In this document: positions 1-9,605 of the stretch, one piece after another
How positions within the stretch are numbered: the first letter of the stretch is position 1
Layout of the letters: every line of letters starts with the position of its first letter
Source of the DNA: Jaltomata sinuosa
Lineage: Eukaryota; Streptophyta; Magnoliopsida; Solanales; Solanaceae
Assembly: GCA_003996215.1 (NCBI GenBank)
Contig: QJPP01000860.1
Coordinates: forward strand, 310,001 to 374,000
Direction of reading: 5' to 3'
Length of the DNA stretch: 64,000 nucleotides
Translations under genes and position numbers: made by a program
Notes under the pieces: generated by a model
Database searches by the model: none
Told to the model about the DNA's origin: nothing
What the model saw: the letters and a program-made list of their open reading frames with translations, nothing else

Positions 1-1440
1 CATGCAATTTCATAAATTAATAAAGCCATGATATCTAAGCATGTCCAATTTCACATGAAAACATGCAATTCAATGGAATCATGCTAGAAAATCAACATTA
101 ATGCTTGGTCTTTTAAAACTAATAGAAGAATCATGATTAAATCATAAATAAATAATAAGAAACCATGAATTTAAGCATAGGAACTAATTTCATAAGTTTT
201 TTCCAATCTAGATCAAAACCCTAATTTCGTAAGTTCATAATTCAAATTAGGAATTAGGGGTTTTGGGCACAAGGGTGAGAGGAACTCATTGTTGAATACC
301 CACATACCTTGATGGAAGCTAACTCAACTGATTTGAAAAGAAAAAGAGACTTGAACTTGGAGCTTGAGTCTAGGAGTTGAAACCCTTGCTTGAAGCTTGA
401 GAGGATGGAAAATTCCTTTTCTTCTTTTGGAACTTGATTGAAAGAATAGGAGAGAACTTAGGCCAAGTGGGAATAAAAACCCTTCTAAATAGGCTTAAAA
501 CGACTTGGTATAGGAGTTAAAAGAGTGGGAAATTACAAAAATACCCCTAGACTTAAACTTGGAAAAAGTCCATTTCAAAGACCACGAGTCAGTCCATGAT
601 CCATCATCCTAAAGGAATAGTCATCAACTGATCCATGGTTTCAAATGCCACTTCTATGGGTCTACTGGAACTCAACACCATGAGTCACTCTACGGTCTGT
701 GGTTCAGGACAACGGACTGTCTTGTTGACTCGTGGTTCCCACTTTAGGATATGAGAATCCTTTGATCCTCAGGGATTATGAGTGGAAGAATGGGTCGTGG
801 AATAGGTTGATGAGTCATCAACCCACTCATGGAATTTAGAGGACTTGGTACCTCTCCAAAGGTGATTCCATGGGTTACAGGATAGACCGTCGTTCAAAAT
901 AATGACCCATCAAGTCATTCGTGGAAATTGGGTAGAAAAGCTGAATTTTGACAAACCATGGGTCACTCTACTGACTGTGGTTTTTGTCTATGGGTCATGA
1001 ACCAACCAGTGGTTTTGAATATGAAAATTTTAAGGTTCAGGTCAGCAATCACGAATCACAGTACGAACCGTGGTTCAGAACCACGGTTCGTTATCCCGAT
1101 CCGTAATCACTAATAGTGTTGCAGTAAATTGCCCATAACTTTTTACTACGGACTCAAATTAATACGCGGTCAGTGGCCTTGGAAATAAGACTCAAAAAAC
1201 TTTAAATTCGTGGGTACTAGGCCACCAAACTCTTTATATAATAGGAGGAATGATCGATTGAAGTTGACCCTAGTTTAGTCTTACATGAAAACTTACTTGG
1301 GTGAGGTGCTTGCGACTTAACTTGATGATAGGAGTTTCTTATTAATGTGATTAGCATCCAAAGCACACACCATACTAGGAAAATGATTATTATCATAATG
1401 GTAAAGTTCGGTATGAGCTTAGGATTCTTGGGGTGTTACA
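1..1440 (-). repeat. LTR of element N, 5' part only, running off the left window edge
   Basis: On the minus strand the LTR starts at 1440 with TGTAACACCCC and runs leftwards out of the window. It carries a dyad-word block (about 575-1095), a TATA-like stretch near 481-494 and a donor-like AAG|GTATGTG at 310-303. The order matches the LTRs of B, F and L, although the sequence is clearly a different subfamily. It begins exactly inside the reverse transcriptase frame of A, so N inserted into A after A had landed. Whether it is a solo LTR or part of a full element cannot be told, because the other end is outside. No TSD can be checked. Confidence 0.85.
575..1095 (-). repeat. Dyad-word array in LTR N
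   Basis: The block is dense in variants of CCACGRRYCGTGG and CCATGGGTC. It includes a perfect hyphenated palindrome at 1064-1090 with 13-bp arms (CGAACCGTGGTTC) around one A. TGAGTCA heptamers occur near 684 and 812. The same kind of block occurs in LTRs B, F and L. Confidence 0.7.
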
Positions 1441-2080
1441 CACATGGCCAAGAAAGGCTACTGAACTTAACCAGAACTCGCACTTAGAAAACTTAGCATA
1501 TAACTTGTGTTCTCTGAGTGTATCTAGCACTTATCTCAAATGATTTGCATGCTCTTAATCATTACATGAATATACCAAGATTTCATCTATAAATACAATC
1601 ACATAAATATCAAGAAAGGGTTTGAAAACCCTATTCATCATATCCATGAAGGCTGCTGGGGCATTCGTTAGTCCAAATGACATGACAAGGAATTCGAAGT
1701 GCCCATATCTTAACCGGAAAGTTATATTGGGAATGTGTATTTCACGTATCCTCAGCTGGTGATAAATGGATCTCAAATCAATCTTTGAAAAGCATTTAGC
1801 TCCTTGTAGTTGGTCAAATAAATCATCTATTTGGGGAAAAGGATACTTATTCTTTATTGTCTCTTTATTTAGCTACTTGTAGTCTATACACATTCTCAAT
1901 GTGCCATCTTTCTTACGTATAAACAGCATCGGTGCACCCTAAGGTGATATACTGGGTCTGATGAAGCCTTTTCAAGCAAGTCTTTCAACTACTCCTTTTA
2001 CTCCTTCAACTTTGCAGGAGCCATTCTATAAGGTGGAATTGATATCGGTTGAGTACAAGGATCTACATCAATACCAAAGT
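1441..2080 (-). pseudogene. pol: Element A reverse transcriptase remnant
   Basis: Minus-strand reading gives RT blocks in order: the start of the fingers region, a decayed KID motif region, then an open stretch 1776-1555 with the RYGHFEF, MSFGLTNAP and FIDEIL blocks, and finally KFSKCEFWL and the first residues of FLGHV, where LTR N begins. The polymerase signature normally reads FIDD; here the second catalytic aspartate is Glu (FIDE). Several stops interrupt the frame upstream of 1776. The protein would copy element RNA into DNA in cytoplasmic particles, but this copy cannot be active. Confidence 0.88.
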
Positions 2081-2660
2081 CAATTTCTCTAACGGTAGGT
2101 AATCCTGCAAGTTCATCAGGATACTCATTCACCACTAGTACTGACTGGAGAGTCGAAACCTACTTCTTAGCATCAAGGTCTCTTACTTGGACAAGGTGAT
2201 ATAAACACCCCTTTGCAATGAGATTTCATGCCTTAAGATAGGAAATAAACCCCCCTTTATACACCATAGTATTACCCTTCCACTCGAAGATAGGCTCACC
2301 CAGGAAATAAAATCGGGCAATCTTAGCTCAGCGATCAACTGTGGCATAGCAAGAGGATAGCCAATCCATACCCATGATGACATCAAAGTCAACCATTTCA
2401 AGTTCAATTAGATTAGCCAATATATCATGGCAACATATGGTCACTACACAATTATAATAGACCCTCCAAGCTATGATGGACTCTCCTACTGGAGTCGACA
2501 CCGCAAATGGTTCACGTAACAACTTTGGCTCTATTCTGAACTTTTTAGTAATAAATGGAGTAACATATGATAGGGTAGCACCTGGGTCTATTAAGGCATA
2601 TACATCATATGAGAAGATGGATAGATTACATGTGACCATGTCTGGGGATCCCTCTAAATC
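2081..2660 (-). pseudogene. pol: Element A aspartic protease and protease-RT linker
   Basis: The open stretch 2639-2328 (minus) has the retropepsin-like pattern: YALIDPGATLSYV around the active Asp, then STPVGES, and the conserved end VDFDVIMGMDWL. The active-site Asp and Gly are both present, which is better preserved than in F or I. Downstream, to 2081, the linker before RT is readable in pieces through stops. The protease would cleave the Gag-Pol precursor. Gag lies immediately upstream in the same element. Confidence 0.85.
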
Positions 2661-4060
2661 TTACCAACCGACTATTCCATATACATGATTTGGGTCGGCA
2701 CTAGAACCAGTCCCTCTGCCTTTACCAGATCCTCTATCTGCGGGTGCCTGAAGATCGCGAGAAAAAGAAGGTACCGATGATGATGAGGCTGATGCGGACC
2801 CTGTAGGCTGTGATCTATCACCTATGGCTTCATCTCTGAGCCGTAGACAATCTTGTACCATGTGACCTTCAATGCCACACCAATAACAAGCATTTAAACC
2901 ACGCTGACACTCCCTTCTATGTGCTCGGCCATACTATCTACATGTAGGTCGAGGTGGTAATCCCCGACTAGTATCCCTCAGAGGCCATGGGCCTGGTGCC
3001 TTAGAAGTCTGGCCCTGCTCATGTGTATATCTCAAAAATCGAGCTAGAGCACTAGATGTGGAGCATGTCGCTGACTGAGTCTGCCTAGGTGGCCCTCTAC
3101 TGGTGGAAGCTCCACTGCTCCCCTAATATTGTCTAGCCATCCTAGATCTCTTACTTTGTTCCCTGTCATCATCTATTTCACGATTACATTGGTCCTCATC
3201 TAACTTTGAGCATATTCCATGACCCTTGCTATATCCATATCTCTATTCAGGGCAGCAACTAAAAGGTTTTCCCTCAAGTGACTCGCAAGGCTATGCACAA
3301 ATTTATGAATCCTTTATGCTTGAGTACTGACATACTTTGGAGAAAATCTAGACAATTGCATAAACCGTAAGTTGTACTCTCTAAAACTGAGATCACGCTG
3401 CTCTAAATATAGAAACTCATCCACCTTTGCCTGTCAGAGCTCTAATGGCAAGAAATGATCCATAAAGGCCGTTGAAAAGTCCATCCAGACTGCTGGAGGA
3501 GCATTCTGACCCCTCGAAGCTTCCCACATCTCATACCAAGCGAAAGCAATATCTTTTAATTGATAAGAGGCCAATTCTACGGAATTTATCTCCGATACCC
3601 GCATCACCTTACAAATTCTACGAATCTCATCAATAAATTTCTGAGGGTCCTCTGCAAGGTTAGAGCCTGTGAACACTAGTGGATTCATATGAAGGAAATC
3701 TCGAATCCTAGATACGACTACCTCTTCTGGAGCAGGAATGGGTACCTCAACATTCAGTCTCTAAGCCTGAGCGGCTACCAAGTGAGAAAATGTATCGCTC
3801 CTCTAAGATCTTGCTCTGAGGCACCTGGTGGCGGTACATGAACTATTGTTGGAATCTTTGGAGGTGCATGAAACCCTGCAGGTCCTTCTGTTAAGGGAAC
3901 ATGAGAACCTGGAGGCATAGAACTAAGCACATTCTCTTGAGCCCTAGTCTGATCCCCTAATAATGGAGACTGCCCTGCAGTGATTGCCTTCTGAGTTGTA
4001 CTCGTAGTGACCCATTGGTCTACTTTATCCTTATCTATAGCAGATATGATTTGTATCACA
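2661..4060 (-). pseudogene. gag: Element A gag, broken
   Basis: Two parts are recognisable. The retrotrans_gag core at 3688-3434 has MNPLVFTGSN, EDPQKFIDEI and FMDHFLPLEL. The zinc knuckle at about 2900-2855 reads CYWCGIEGHMVQDC, an intact CX2CX4HX4C. The N-terminal piece 4059-3775 is low-complexity and opens on GTG rather than ATG. Stops and frame changes separate the pieces. Gag would form the particle and bind genomic RNA through the knuckle. The true start is unclear: ATACAAATC at about 4055-4047 may be a decayed ACAG|ATG. Confidence 0.83.
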
Positions 4061-4248
4061 AATAAGAAGAATATGAGTCAGAAGTAACTTTCTATGACTT
4101 AGCTCTATTGCACGATCTAGATTACAAATTAAGATCAAATTCCTAAATACCCATGCTGTTCCTTAATTATAAATGTGACGTGCAACATATTGATAAGTAA
4201 GGTCCTACTAAACACAGCTTACTAGGCTCCCTGGGACAACTGAACCTA
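4061..4248 (-). other. Element A leader between primer site and gag
   Basis: No coding signal. It shares recognisable words with the leader of element E (26200-26378), for example the CTCTATTGCACGATCTA block, so A and E belong to related families. Confidence 0.6.
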
Positions 4249-4261
4249 GGCTCTGATACCA
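4249..4261 (-). other. Element A primer binding site
   Basis: Minus strand TGGTATCAGAGCC, complementary to the 3' end of plant initiator Met tRNA. It is four bases from the LTR end (TGACA, 4270-4266). This fixes the orientation of A and the 5' nature of the LTR. Confidence 0.92.
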
Positions 4262-4265
4262 GGTT

Positions 4266-4684
4266 TGTCATGCCCCAAATCGGAGGCACGGACAAGAACT
4301 GTATGACCACCTGTTACGAGTAATCTATGATATATACGAAGTCACAAACCAATATATATATAAACCAATATACATATATATATCATAGAGTCATTTGAAC
4401 AAAAACTGTACAATGTGACACTAGATAATATCTAAGAAGGCTCTAAAGAGTACAAAATGCTATAATACTAATAATTAGTCGGGACAGGCCCGATGTACCC
4501 AACTAGAGATTTATACATATACTGTCTCCAGATGGATATGAACCTCACAAAAATATCAGCTTAAGGTAGCAAAAGAACCTAACGTGAGTGTCTGCTCCTT
4601 TGTGAACCTGACCCTATATTTATAAGAAAATACAGTACCCCAAACGTAGGGACGTCAGTACATATGCAACATGTATTGGTATGT
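4266..4684 (-). repeat. Element A 5' LTR, 3' part
   Basis: Begins on the plus strand with TGTCATGCCCC, that is, minus-strand ...GCATGACA. It is cut at 4684 by insertion of B and continues at 11657. The last five bases, TATGT (4680-4684), are the left target-site copy for B. Confidence 0.85.
4680..4684 (+). repeat. Target-site duplication of B, left copy (TATGT)
   Basis: TATGT here and TATAT at 11652-11656 differ by one G/A transition. The LTR A sequence continues across them, which supports a 5-bp duplication. Confidence 0.7.
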
Positions 4685-5816
4685 TGTAACACCTCAAGAA
4701 CGTATCCAGCTTTTAAACTCAGACTTGCAGAAAAATTTTGGACTTCCAGGGACCGCAGGTCAAGTCCATAAATTGTGGAAGTGACTCGTGATTTGAGTCC
4801 TGCAGACCATCCTAAGGTTTGAGAACCATGAGTCAGTTTCATGACTCGTGAACGTTTCCACGAGTCATGGAACCAAACCGTGAAACTCAGACAGAGAGTG
4901 GTCAAGTTCACTGAGTTCCATGACTCAGCCATACGACTCGTGAAAGCTTCCACCAGTCATCCTGTGGGATCATAGGAAACATCCAGCAGCTTAGAATTTT
5001 GGCTCAGGAACCATGACTCCATTCCACGAGTCGTGATTGGTTCTACGATTCGTGGGAGGGACCCGTGGAACCTGAAGCCGGGTTTTTAAGTCAGTTTTTC
5101 TAAGTTAAATCCCTGGGGTATTCGATGGGGAGGATACATCGAATTCCATGTAGCTCACAGGGTCTATGTCGGTTAGAGAACCTTCCACAGAAAATAGTTT
5201 ATGCTTTTAAAACTTGCATTTGACTCTTATTCAGATTTCAGACTTATTGCTTATGATTATATTTCAGCTTATAGAAAGTATTAGAGTCATTGCGCTCAGT
5301 TTATCTTTAAAAGCATGATTTTAGTTATTTAAAGTATACTTAGAATGTTGTCATAATGTTCATGCGTTGATCACCTACTTAGTACATTCCATAGTACTAA
5401 CACATATTGCGCTACATCCTTTGATGATGCAGATTCAGGTGTCCCTTCACAGCTTTGTGGCTAGAGTTCCCGGCCACTCACGCTCAGCTTTGGTGAGTCC
5501 TCTTAGTACGAGGACTAGACTTTATTCTAGCTTTTCTATGTTTCCTTTCCTTCAAGATTGTTGAGTTAGTTGGGGTATTGTCCCATTAACTCCTTATGCT
5601 AGTAGTAGAGGCTTTTCAGACATAGTGTCGTTTGATTCCGTTGGATGATTGTATCTCTCGATTCAACTTTTTTTAATGATATTTTCAGAGTAGACTCTAT
5701 GATTGCTTCCGCTTATCTTTTGTTATGCTTGAGAATGCGATGACCAAGGGTTAGCTTGGGATACTTGTGGTTCTGAGTCCTGTGTTATGTCTAGGGGGTA
5801 GCCTCGGGGAATGACA
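4685..5816 (+). repeat. Element B 5' LTR with internal deletion
   Basis: Starts TGTAACACCTC and ends AATGACA. It aligns with the 3' LTR except that sequence equivalent to about 10052-10957 is absent. The left side stops at GGGGTATT (near 5122) and resumes at CGATGGGGAGG. The missing part holds the expected promoter-leader region and the candidate splice donor. Confidence 0.9.
4735..5085 (+). repeat. Dyad-word array in B 5' LTR
   Basis: Repeated variants of CCACGAGTCATGGAA and ACTCGTG, with TGAGTCA near 4828 and TGACTCA at 4921. Same class as the arrays in N, F and L. Confidence 0.7.
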
Positions 5817-5820
5817 AACT

Positions 5821-5833
5821 TGGTATCAGAGCC
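5821..5833 (+). other. Element B primer binding site
   Basis: TGGTATCAGAGCC, four bases after the LTR end; matches the initiator Met tRNA 3' end exactly. Confidence 0.93.
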
Positions 5834-6009
5834 TCAGGTTCAAGAATCCTAGGATGTCTGAAAGCCGCATCGAGTAGAGTCTTTTTCATCTGTGCGAAGC
5901 GCGCCACACATATGAGAGGGAAGCTATCAAATTTTTTAGGAAAACTTCACTTCTTTCATGATCATGTAGTACGATAGAGCTTAACTTTAATGTTCCTCTA
6001 ATCCTTATC

Positions 6010-6025
6010 TTATGCATTTCAGACT
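6010..6025 (+). promoter_or_regulatory. Candidate 3' splice site at B gag start
   Basis: A pyrimidine-rich run ends in TTTCAG at 6022, three bases before the gag ATG at 6026. The same arrangement recurs in C, D, F, G and I. In B the matching donor is present only in the 3' LTR (AAG|GTACGTGG, GT at 10252), because the 5' LTR deletion removed its copy. Confidence 0.5.
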
Positions 6026-7190
6026 ATGCCTCCTCGACATGCTATGCGTCCCTGTGCCGCTCGGAATGTTGCTCCTCATGTTCCAATTCCCGACGTCACA
6101 AATGATGAGTATAGGAATGCTATTCACTTGCTAGACCAGACTTTGGCTACTCAGTCCAACCAACAGGCTCCTGCCCCCACTCATCCTCAAGGAGGGGTAG
6201 CGGCCCGAGTTCATGAATTTATTCGTATGAACCCACCAGTGTTTTGGGGTTCAATAGTGAGTGAGGACCCGCTCAACTTTATTGATGAAGTAAAGATGAT
6301 CTTTGAGTTTATGCAAGTGGTTGGGGTTGATGTGTTGAGCTTGCATCCTATCTACTCAAGGATGTGGCTCACATTTGGTTCATGTAATGGAAGGAGGCTA
6401 GGGTGAGGGATGCGATCCCCATAACTTAGGAGTGTTTTGAGAGAGCCTTTCTAAATAGGTTCTTTCCCCATGAGTTGAGGCAAGTGAAAGTGGAGGAATT
6501 TGTTAACTTGATCCAAGTTTTAATGTCGGTGCAAGAGTATAGTTTGAATTTCACTCAGTTGTCTAGATATGCTCCCTCCATGGTAGCGGACCCGCATGAT
6601 CAAATGAGCAAGTTCATATATGGGTTTTCTGATATGGTGAAAAAAGCGTGTAGGTATGCCTTATTATTGAGTGATATGAACATTTCTCGACTCATGACTC
6701 ATGCTCATGAGATTGAGGGTGATAAGATTAGGGAGAACAAGAGGGTTAGATCCGAGGGATCAGGTTTTTGTCATCATAGGTCCGGAGGTGTACATCGCTC
6801 TTCTTTCAATAAGAAGTCATCAGGATCTGTTCATTCTTCTGCTAGTTCTCCTACTCAGGCTTAGAAGCCTCATTATGATCAGGGTGGTAGAGGATTTGGT
6901 TCCTATTCCTAGTCTCAGGGTAGTGTTACTAAGGGACCTTCCTACCCAGCTTATGTTAAGTGTGGAAAGACTCACCCCAGCAAGTGTTTTGCTAGTAGAG
7001 AGGGTTGTTTTGGGTGTGGTCAGACTGGGCATCGTGTTAGAGATTATCCTTCGGCTAAGAAGGGGAAAGGAGGTGGTAGGACTCAGTCTACCCCAGCAGC
7101 TTCAGGAGGTAGGCCAGCCCTGCAGGGCGCAGCTTCTAGTTCTGGTGGTCAGCACTAGAACCATCTTTATGCTATGTTCTCCCGTCAGGA
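6026..7190 (+). pseudogene. gag: Element B gag, one frameshift and stops
   Basis: The start ATG at 6026 gives MPPRHAMRP, like the MPPRR start in F. The first 126 codons include RMNPPVF and EDPLNFIDEV of the gag core. Around 6336 the frame shifts, and the core continues with FFPHELRQVKV, SRYAPSMVADP and MSKFIYGFS to 6864. A zinc knuckle reads CFGCGQTGHRVRDY near 7000-7045; its last Cys ligand has become Tyr. Stops occur near 6397, 6427, 6862 and 6908. The protease follows in the frame used after the shift, so gag-pro-pol was one polyprotein. Confidence 0.87.
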
Positions 7191-7810
7191 TTAAGAGAGT
7201 TCTCTAGATGTGGTTACCGGTATGTTGAAAGTTTTCTCTCTTGATGTGTATACTTTGTTAGATTCCGGTGCCTCCTTATATTTTGTAACCTCTTATGTTT
7301 CTTATATGTTCGAGGTTCGTCCTGAATTGCTTTTAGAACCCTTTCATGTTTCTACTCCTGTTGGTGTGTTTGTCCTAGCCGAAAGAGTCTACAAAAATTT
7401 CCCTATTTTAATCCTTCATAGAGTCACTTCAACGGATTTAGTAGAGTTGGAGATGACTGATTTCAATGTTATTCTTGGTATGGACTAGTTGTATGCATGT
7501 TATGCCTCAGTTGATTGCCGCACTAGTGTTGTTAGTTTCAAGTTTCCTAATGCACCTGTCCTAGAATGGCAAGGTAGTCCCTCTTCTTCGAAAGTTCACT
7601 TCATATCCTATCTTAAGTCTAGAAAGATGATTTCTAAGGGTTATGTCTATCATATAGTTCAGGTTATGGACACGGAGTCCGAGACCCCGACTATTCAGTC
7701 TATTCAGTCTATTACTGTTGTGAATGAATCCCTCCCAAGCGGGAAATTGACTTTGGTATCGATCTTCTTCTGGATACGAATCCTATCTCTATTACTCCTT
7801 ATCTAATGGC
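7191..7810 (+). pseudogene. pol: Element B aspartic protease and linker
   Basis: The open stretch 7210-7488 carries DSGASLYFV (active site D-S-G intact), then STPVG, and ends in FNVILGMD, where the family's conserved Trp has become a stop (TGG to TAG at 7486-7488). The frame continues to 7806 with the usual linker (CYASVDC, ISKGYVYHI), then shifts near 7735 relative to RT. It would process the Gag-Pol precursor. Confidence 0.86.
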
Positions 7811-8560
7811 CCCCGCAGAACTTAAATAGTTGAAAGATCAGTTGAAATACTTTCTTGATAAGTGTTTCATCAGGCCTAGTATTTCTCTTTGGGGTGCCCC
7901 AGTCTTATTTGTTCGGAAGAAGGGTGGATCTCTTAGAATGTGTATTGATTACCGCCAATTGAAAAAGGTCACAATCAAGAATAAGTATCCCATTCCTAGG
8001 ATTGGTGACTTGTTCGATCAGCTTCAGGGCGCTAGTTTCTTCTCTAAAATTGACCATAGTTTCAGTTATCATCAGCTCCGAGTTTGGGAATGTGATGTCC
8101 CGAAGACAGCCTTCAGGACTCGATATGGTCATTATGAGTTTGTTGTTATGTCTTTTGGTCTAATGAATGCTCCGACAACTTTTATGGATTTGATGAACCA
8201 TGTGTTCAAACAGTATTTGGATATGTTTGTGATTATTTTCATTGATGATATCCTCATCTACTCTCAGAGTGAGTAGGAGCACGCGAATCACTTGATGTTT
8301 GTGTTGCAAACCCTCAAGGATAGAAAGTTATTTTCTAAGTTTAGCAAGTGTGAGTTTTGGATGCAGTCTGTTGCTTTTTTAGGTCATATTATGACTAGTG
8401 ATGGTATTTGGGTTGACTTTCAAAAGATTGAGGCGGTAAAGGACTGGCCTAGACCAACTTCCCCATCCTATATTAGAAGTTTCTTGGGTTTGGCCGGTTA
8501 CTATACGAGGTTTGTAGAAGGGTTTTCTTCCCTTGCATCCCCATTGACCTAATTGACTTA
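7811..8560 (+). pseudogene. pol: Element B reverse transcriptase, nearly intact
   Basis: Read in one frame with a few stops. Blocks in order: VLFVRKKGGSLRMCIDYRQL, NKYPIPRIGDLF, FSKIDHSFSYHQL, FRTRYGHYEFVVMSFG, FIDDILIYS, KFSKCEFW, AFLGHI, RSFLGLAGYYTRFV. The first catalytic Asp (SKID) and both Asp residues of FIDD are present, unlike in A, F and I. Stops include GAG to TAG just after YSQSE (8274-8276). This is the best-preserved polymerase in the window. Confidence 0.9.
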
Positions 8561-9215
8561 GAAAAAGGTTAAGTTTCAGTGGTCTGACTCTTGTGAGAAT
8601 AGTTTTCAGGAATTGAAGACTAGATTGACCATCACTCCAGTGTTAGCTATACCCGGGGGCTTAGATGATTTTGTTGTGTATTGTGATGCTTCTCAGATTG
8701 GTTTGGGTTGTGTTTTTATGTAGCGTGGTAAGGTGATTGCTTATGCTTCTAGACAGCCTAAGACTCATGAGAAGAAGTACCCTACTCATGATCTTGAGTT
8801 AGCAGCCGTGGTCTTTGCTTTGAAAATTTGGAGACATTACTTGTATGGTGTGCATGTGGATGTTTTCACGGATCACAAGAGCCTTCAGTATGTATTCACT
8901 CAAAAGGAGTTGAATTTGTGCCAAAGAAGATGGCTTGAGCTCCTTAAGGATTATGATATGAGTGTGCTTTACCATCCGGGTAATGCCAATGTTGTGGTGG
9001 ATTCTTTGAGTAGGTTGTCCATGGGGAGTGTAGTTTCTATTGAAGATGGAAATAAGGAATTGGTTAAAGAAGTTCATAGGCTCGCTCGATTGGGAGTTTG
9101 ACTTATGGACTCGACCGAAGGTGGTGTGATTGTGACTAATGGTGCCGAATCATCCTTGGTGGCTAAGGTGAAAGACAAGTAAGACCAAGATCCCGTTCTA
9201 CTTCAACTTAAGGGT
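8561..9215 (+). pseudogene. pol: Element B RNase H, catalytic residues intact
   Basis: Same frame as RT. YCDASQIGLGC, DLELAAVVFAL, FTDHKSLQY and NVVVDSLSRL supply the four acidic residues expected of a Ty3-type RNase H. Stops lie near 8551, 8560, 8719 and 9100. The domain would degrade the RNA strand of the RNA-DNA hybrid. After the last block the sequence follows the normal approach to integrase (KDK*DQDPVLLQLKGAVHQ) and then jumps to the chromodomain tail. Confidence 0.88.
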
Positions 9216-9371
9216 GCAGTTCATCAGATTTTGAGGTTGAGGAACAAAGAAGTCACTTTGGTGAAAGTCCTTTGGAGGAATCATCTTGTTGATGGTGCTA
9301 CTTGGGAAGTGGAAGAGGCCATGAAGGCCAAATATCCTCATCTCTTTCCTTCCAACTCAATTGCAGCTTGA
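9216..9371 (+). pseudogene. pol: Element B chromodomain tail fused in frame after integrase loss
   Basis: Codons from 9228 read LRLRNKEVTLVKVLW, then GATWEVEEAM, KYPHLFP and a stop at 9369-9371. This is the chromodomain-like C-terminus also present in F (33854-34189). It is in the same frame as RT and RNase H. Relative to F, everything from about 32825 to about 34040 is absent, which covers the whole integrase. In chromoviruses this tail is thought to guide integration to marked chromatin. Confidence 0.85.
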
Positions 9372-9590
9372 GGTACTAGTTCCTTCCTTAGTATATCCCT
9401 ATGATTCTATTCCACCGGTTTCTCTTATGATCCTAGTATATATGCATGTTTTATGAAGTTAGTTATTCATGTTTTAAGTTGGGAAGTTCAGTTTCATGAT
9501 GATTCCTATGATTTCTATGTTTTGATGTTTGGTTGGGCTATTTTCTCCTCCATTTATCCTTGTATAGTCTTCATTCGAGGATGAATGATC
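9372..9590 (+). other. Element B 3' untranslated stretch
   Basis: No coding signal. It ends in the conserved TTCGAGGATGAATGATC run before the polypurine tract, which F also has at 34380-34400. Confidence 0.6.
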
Positions 9591-9605
9591 CCAAGAGGGT
9601 GATAT
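9591..9605 (+). other. Element B polypurine tract
   Basis: CCAAGAGGGTGATAT directly before the 3' LTR start. It aligns with AAAAGGGGAGATAT in F. Confidence 0.7.

Noticed and set aside
4249..4261. tRNA-like match
   Set aside because: This and the matches at 5821, 20402 and 29370 are primer binding sites, only 13 bases long and tied to LTR ends; no cloverleaf surrounds them.
6701..7207. 168-codon open stretch on the plus strand
   Set aside because: It is an out-of-frame shadow of the B gag; the gag motifs are in the neighbouring frame.
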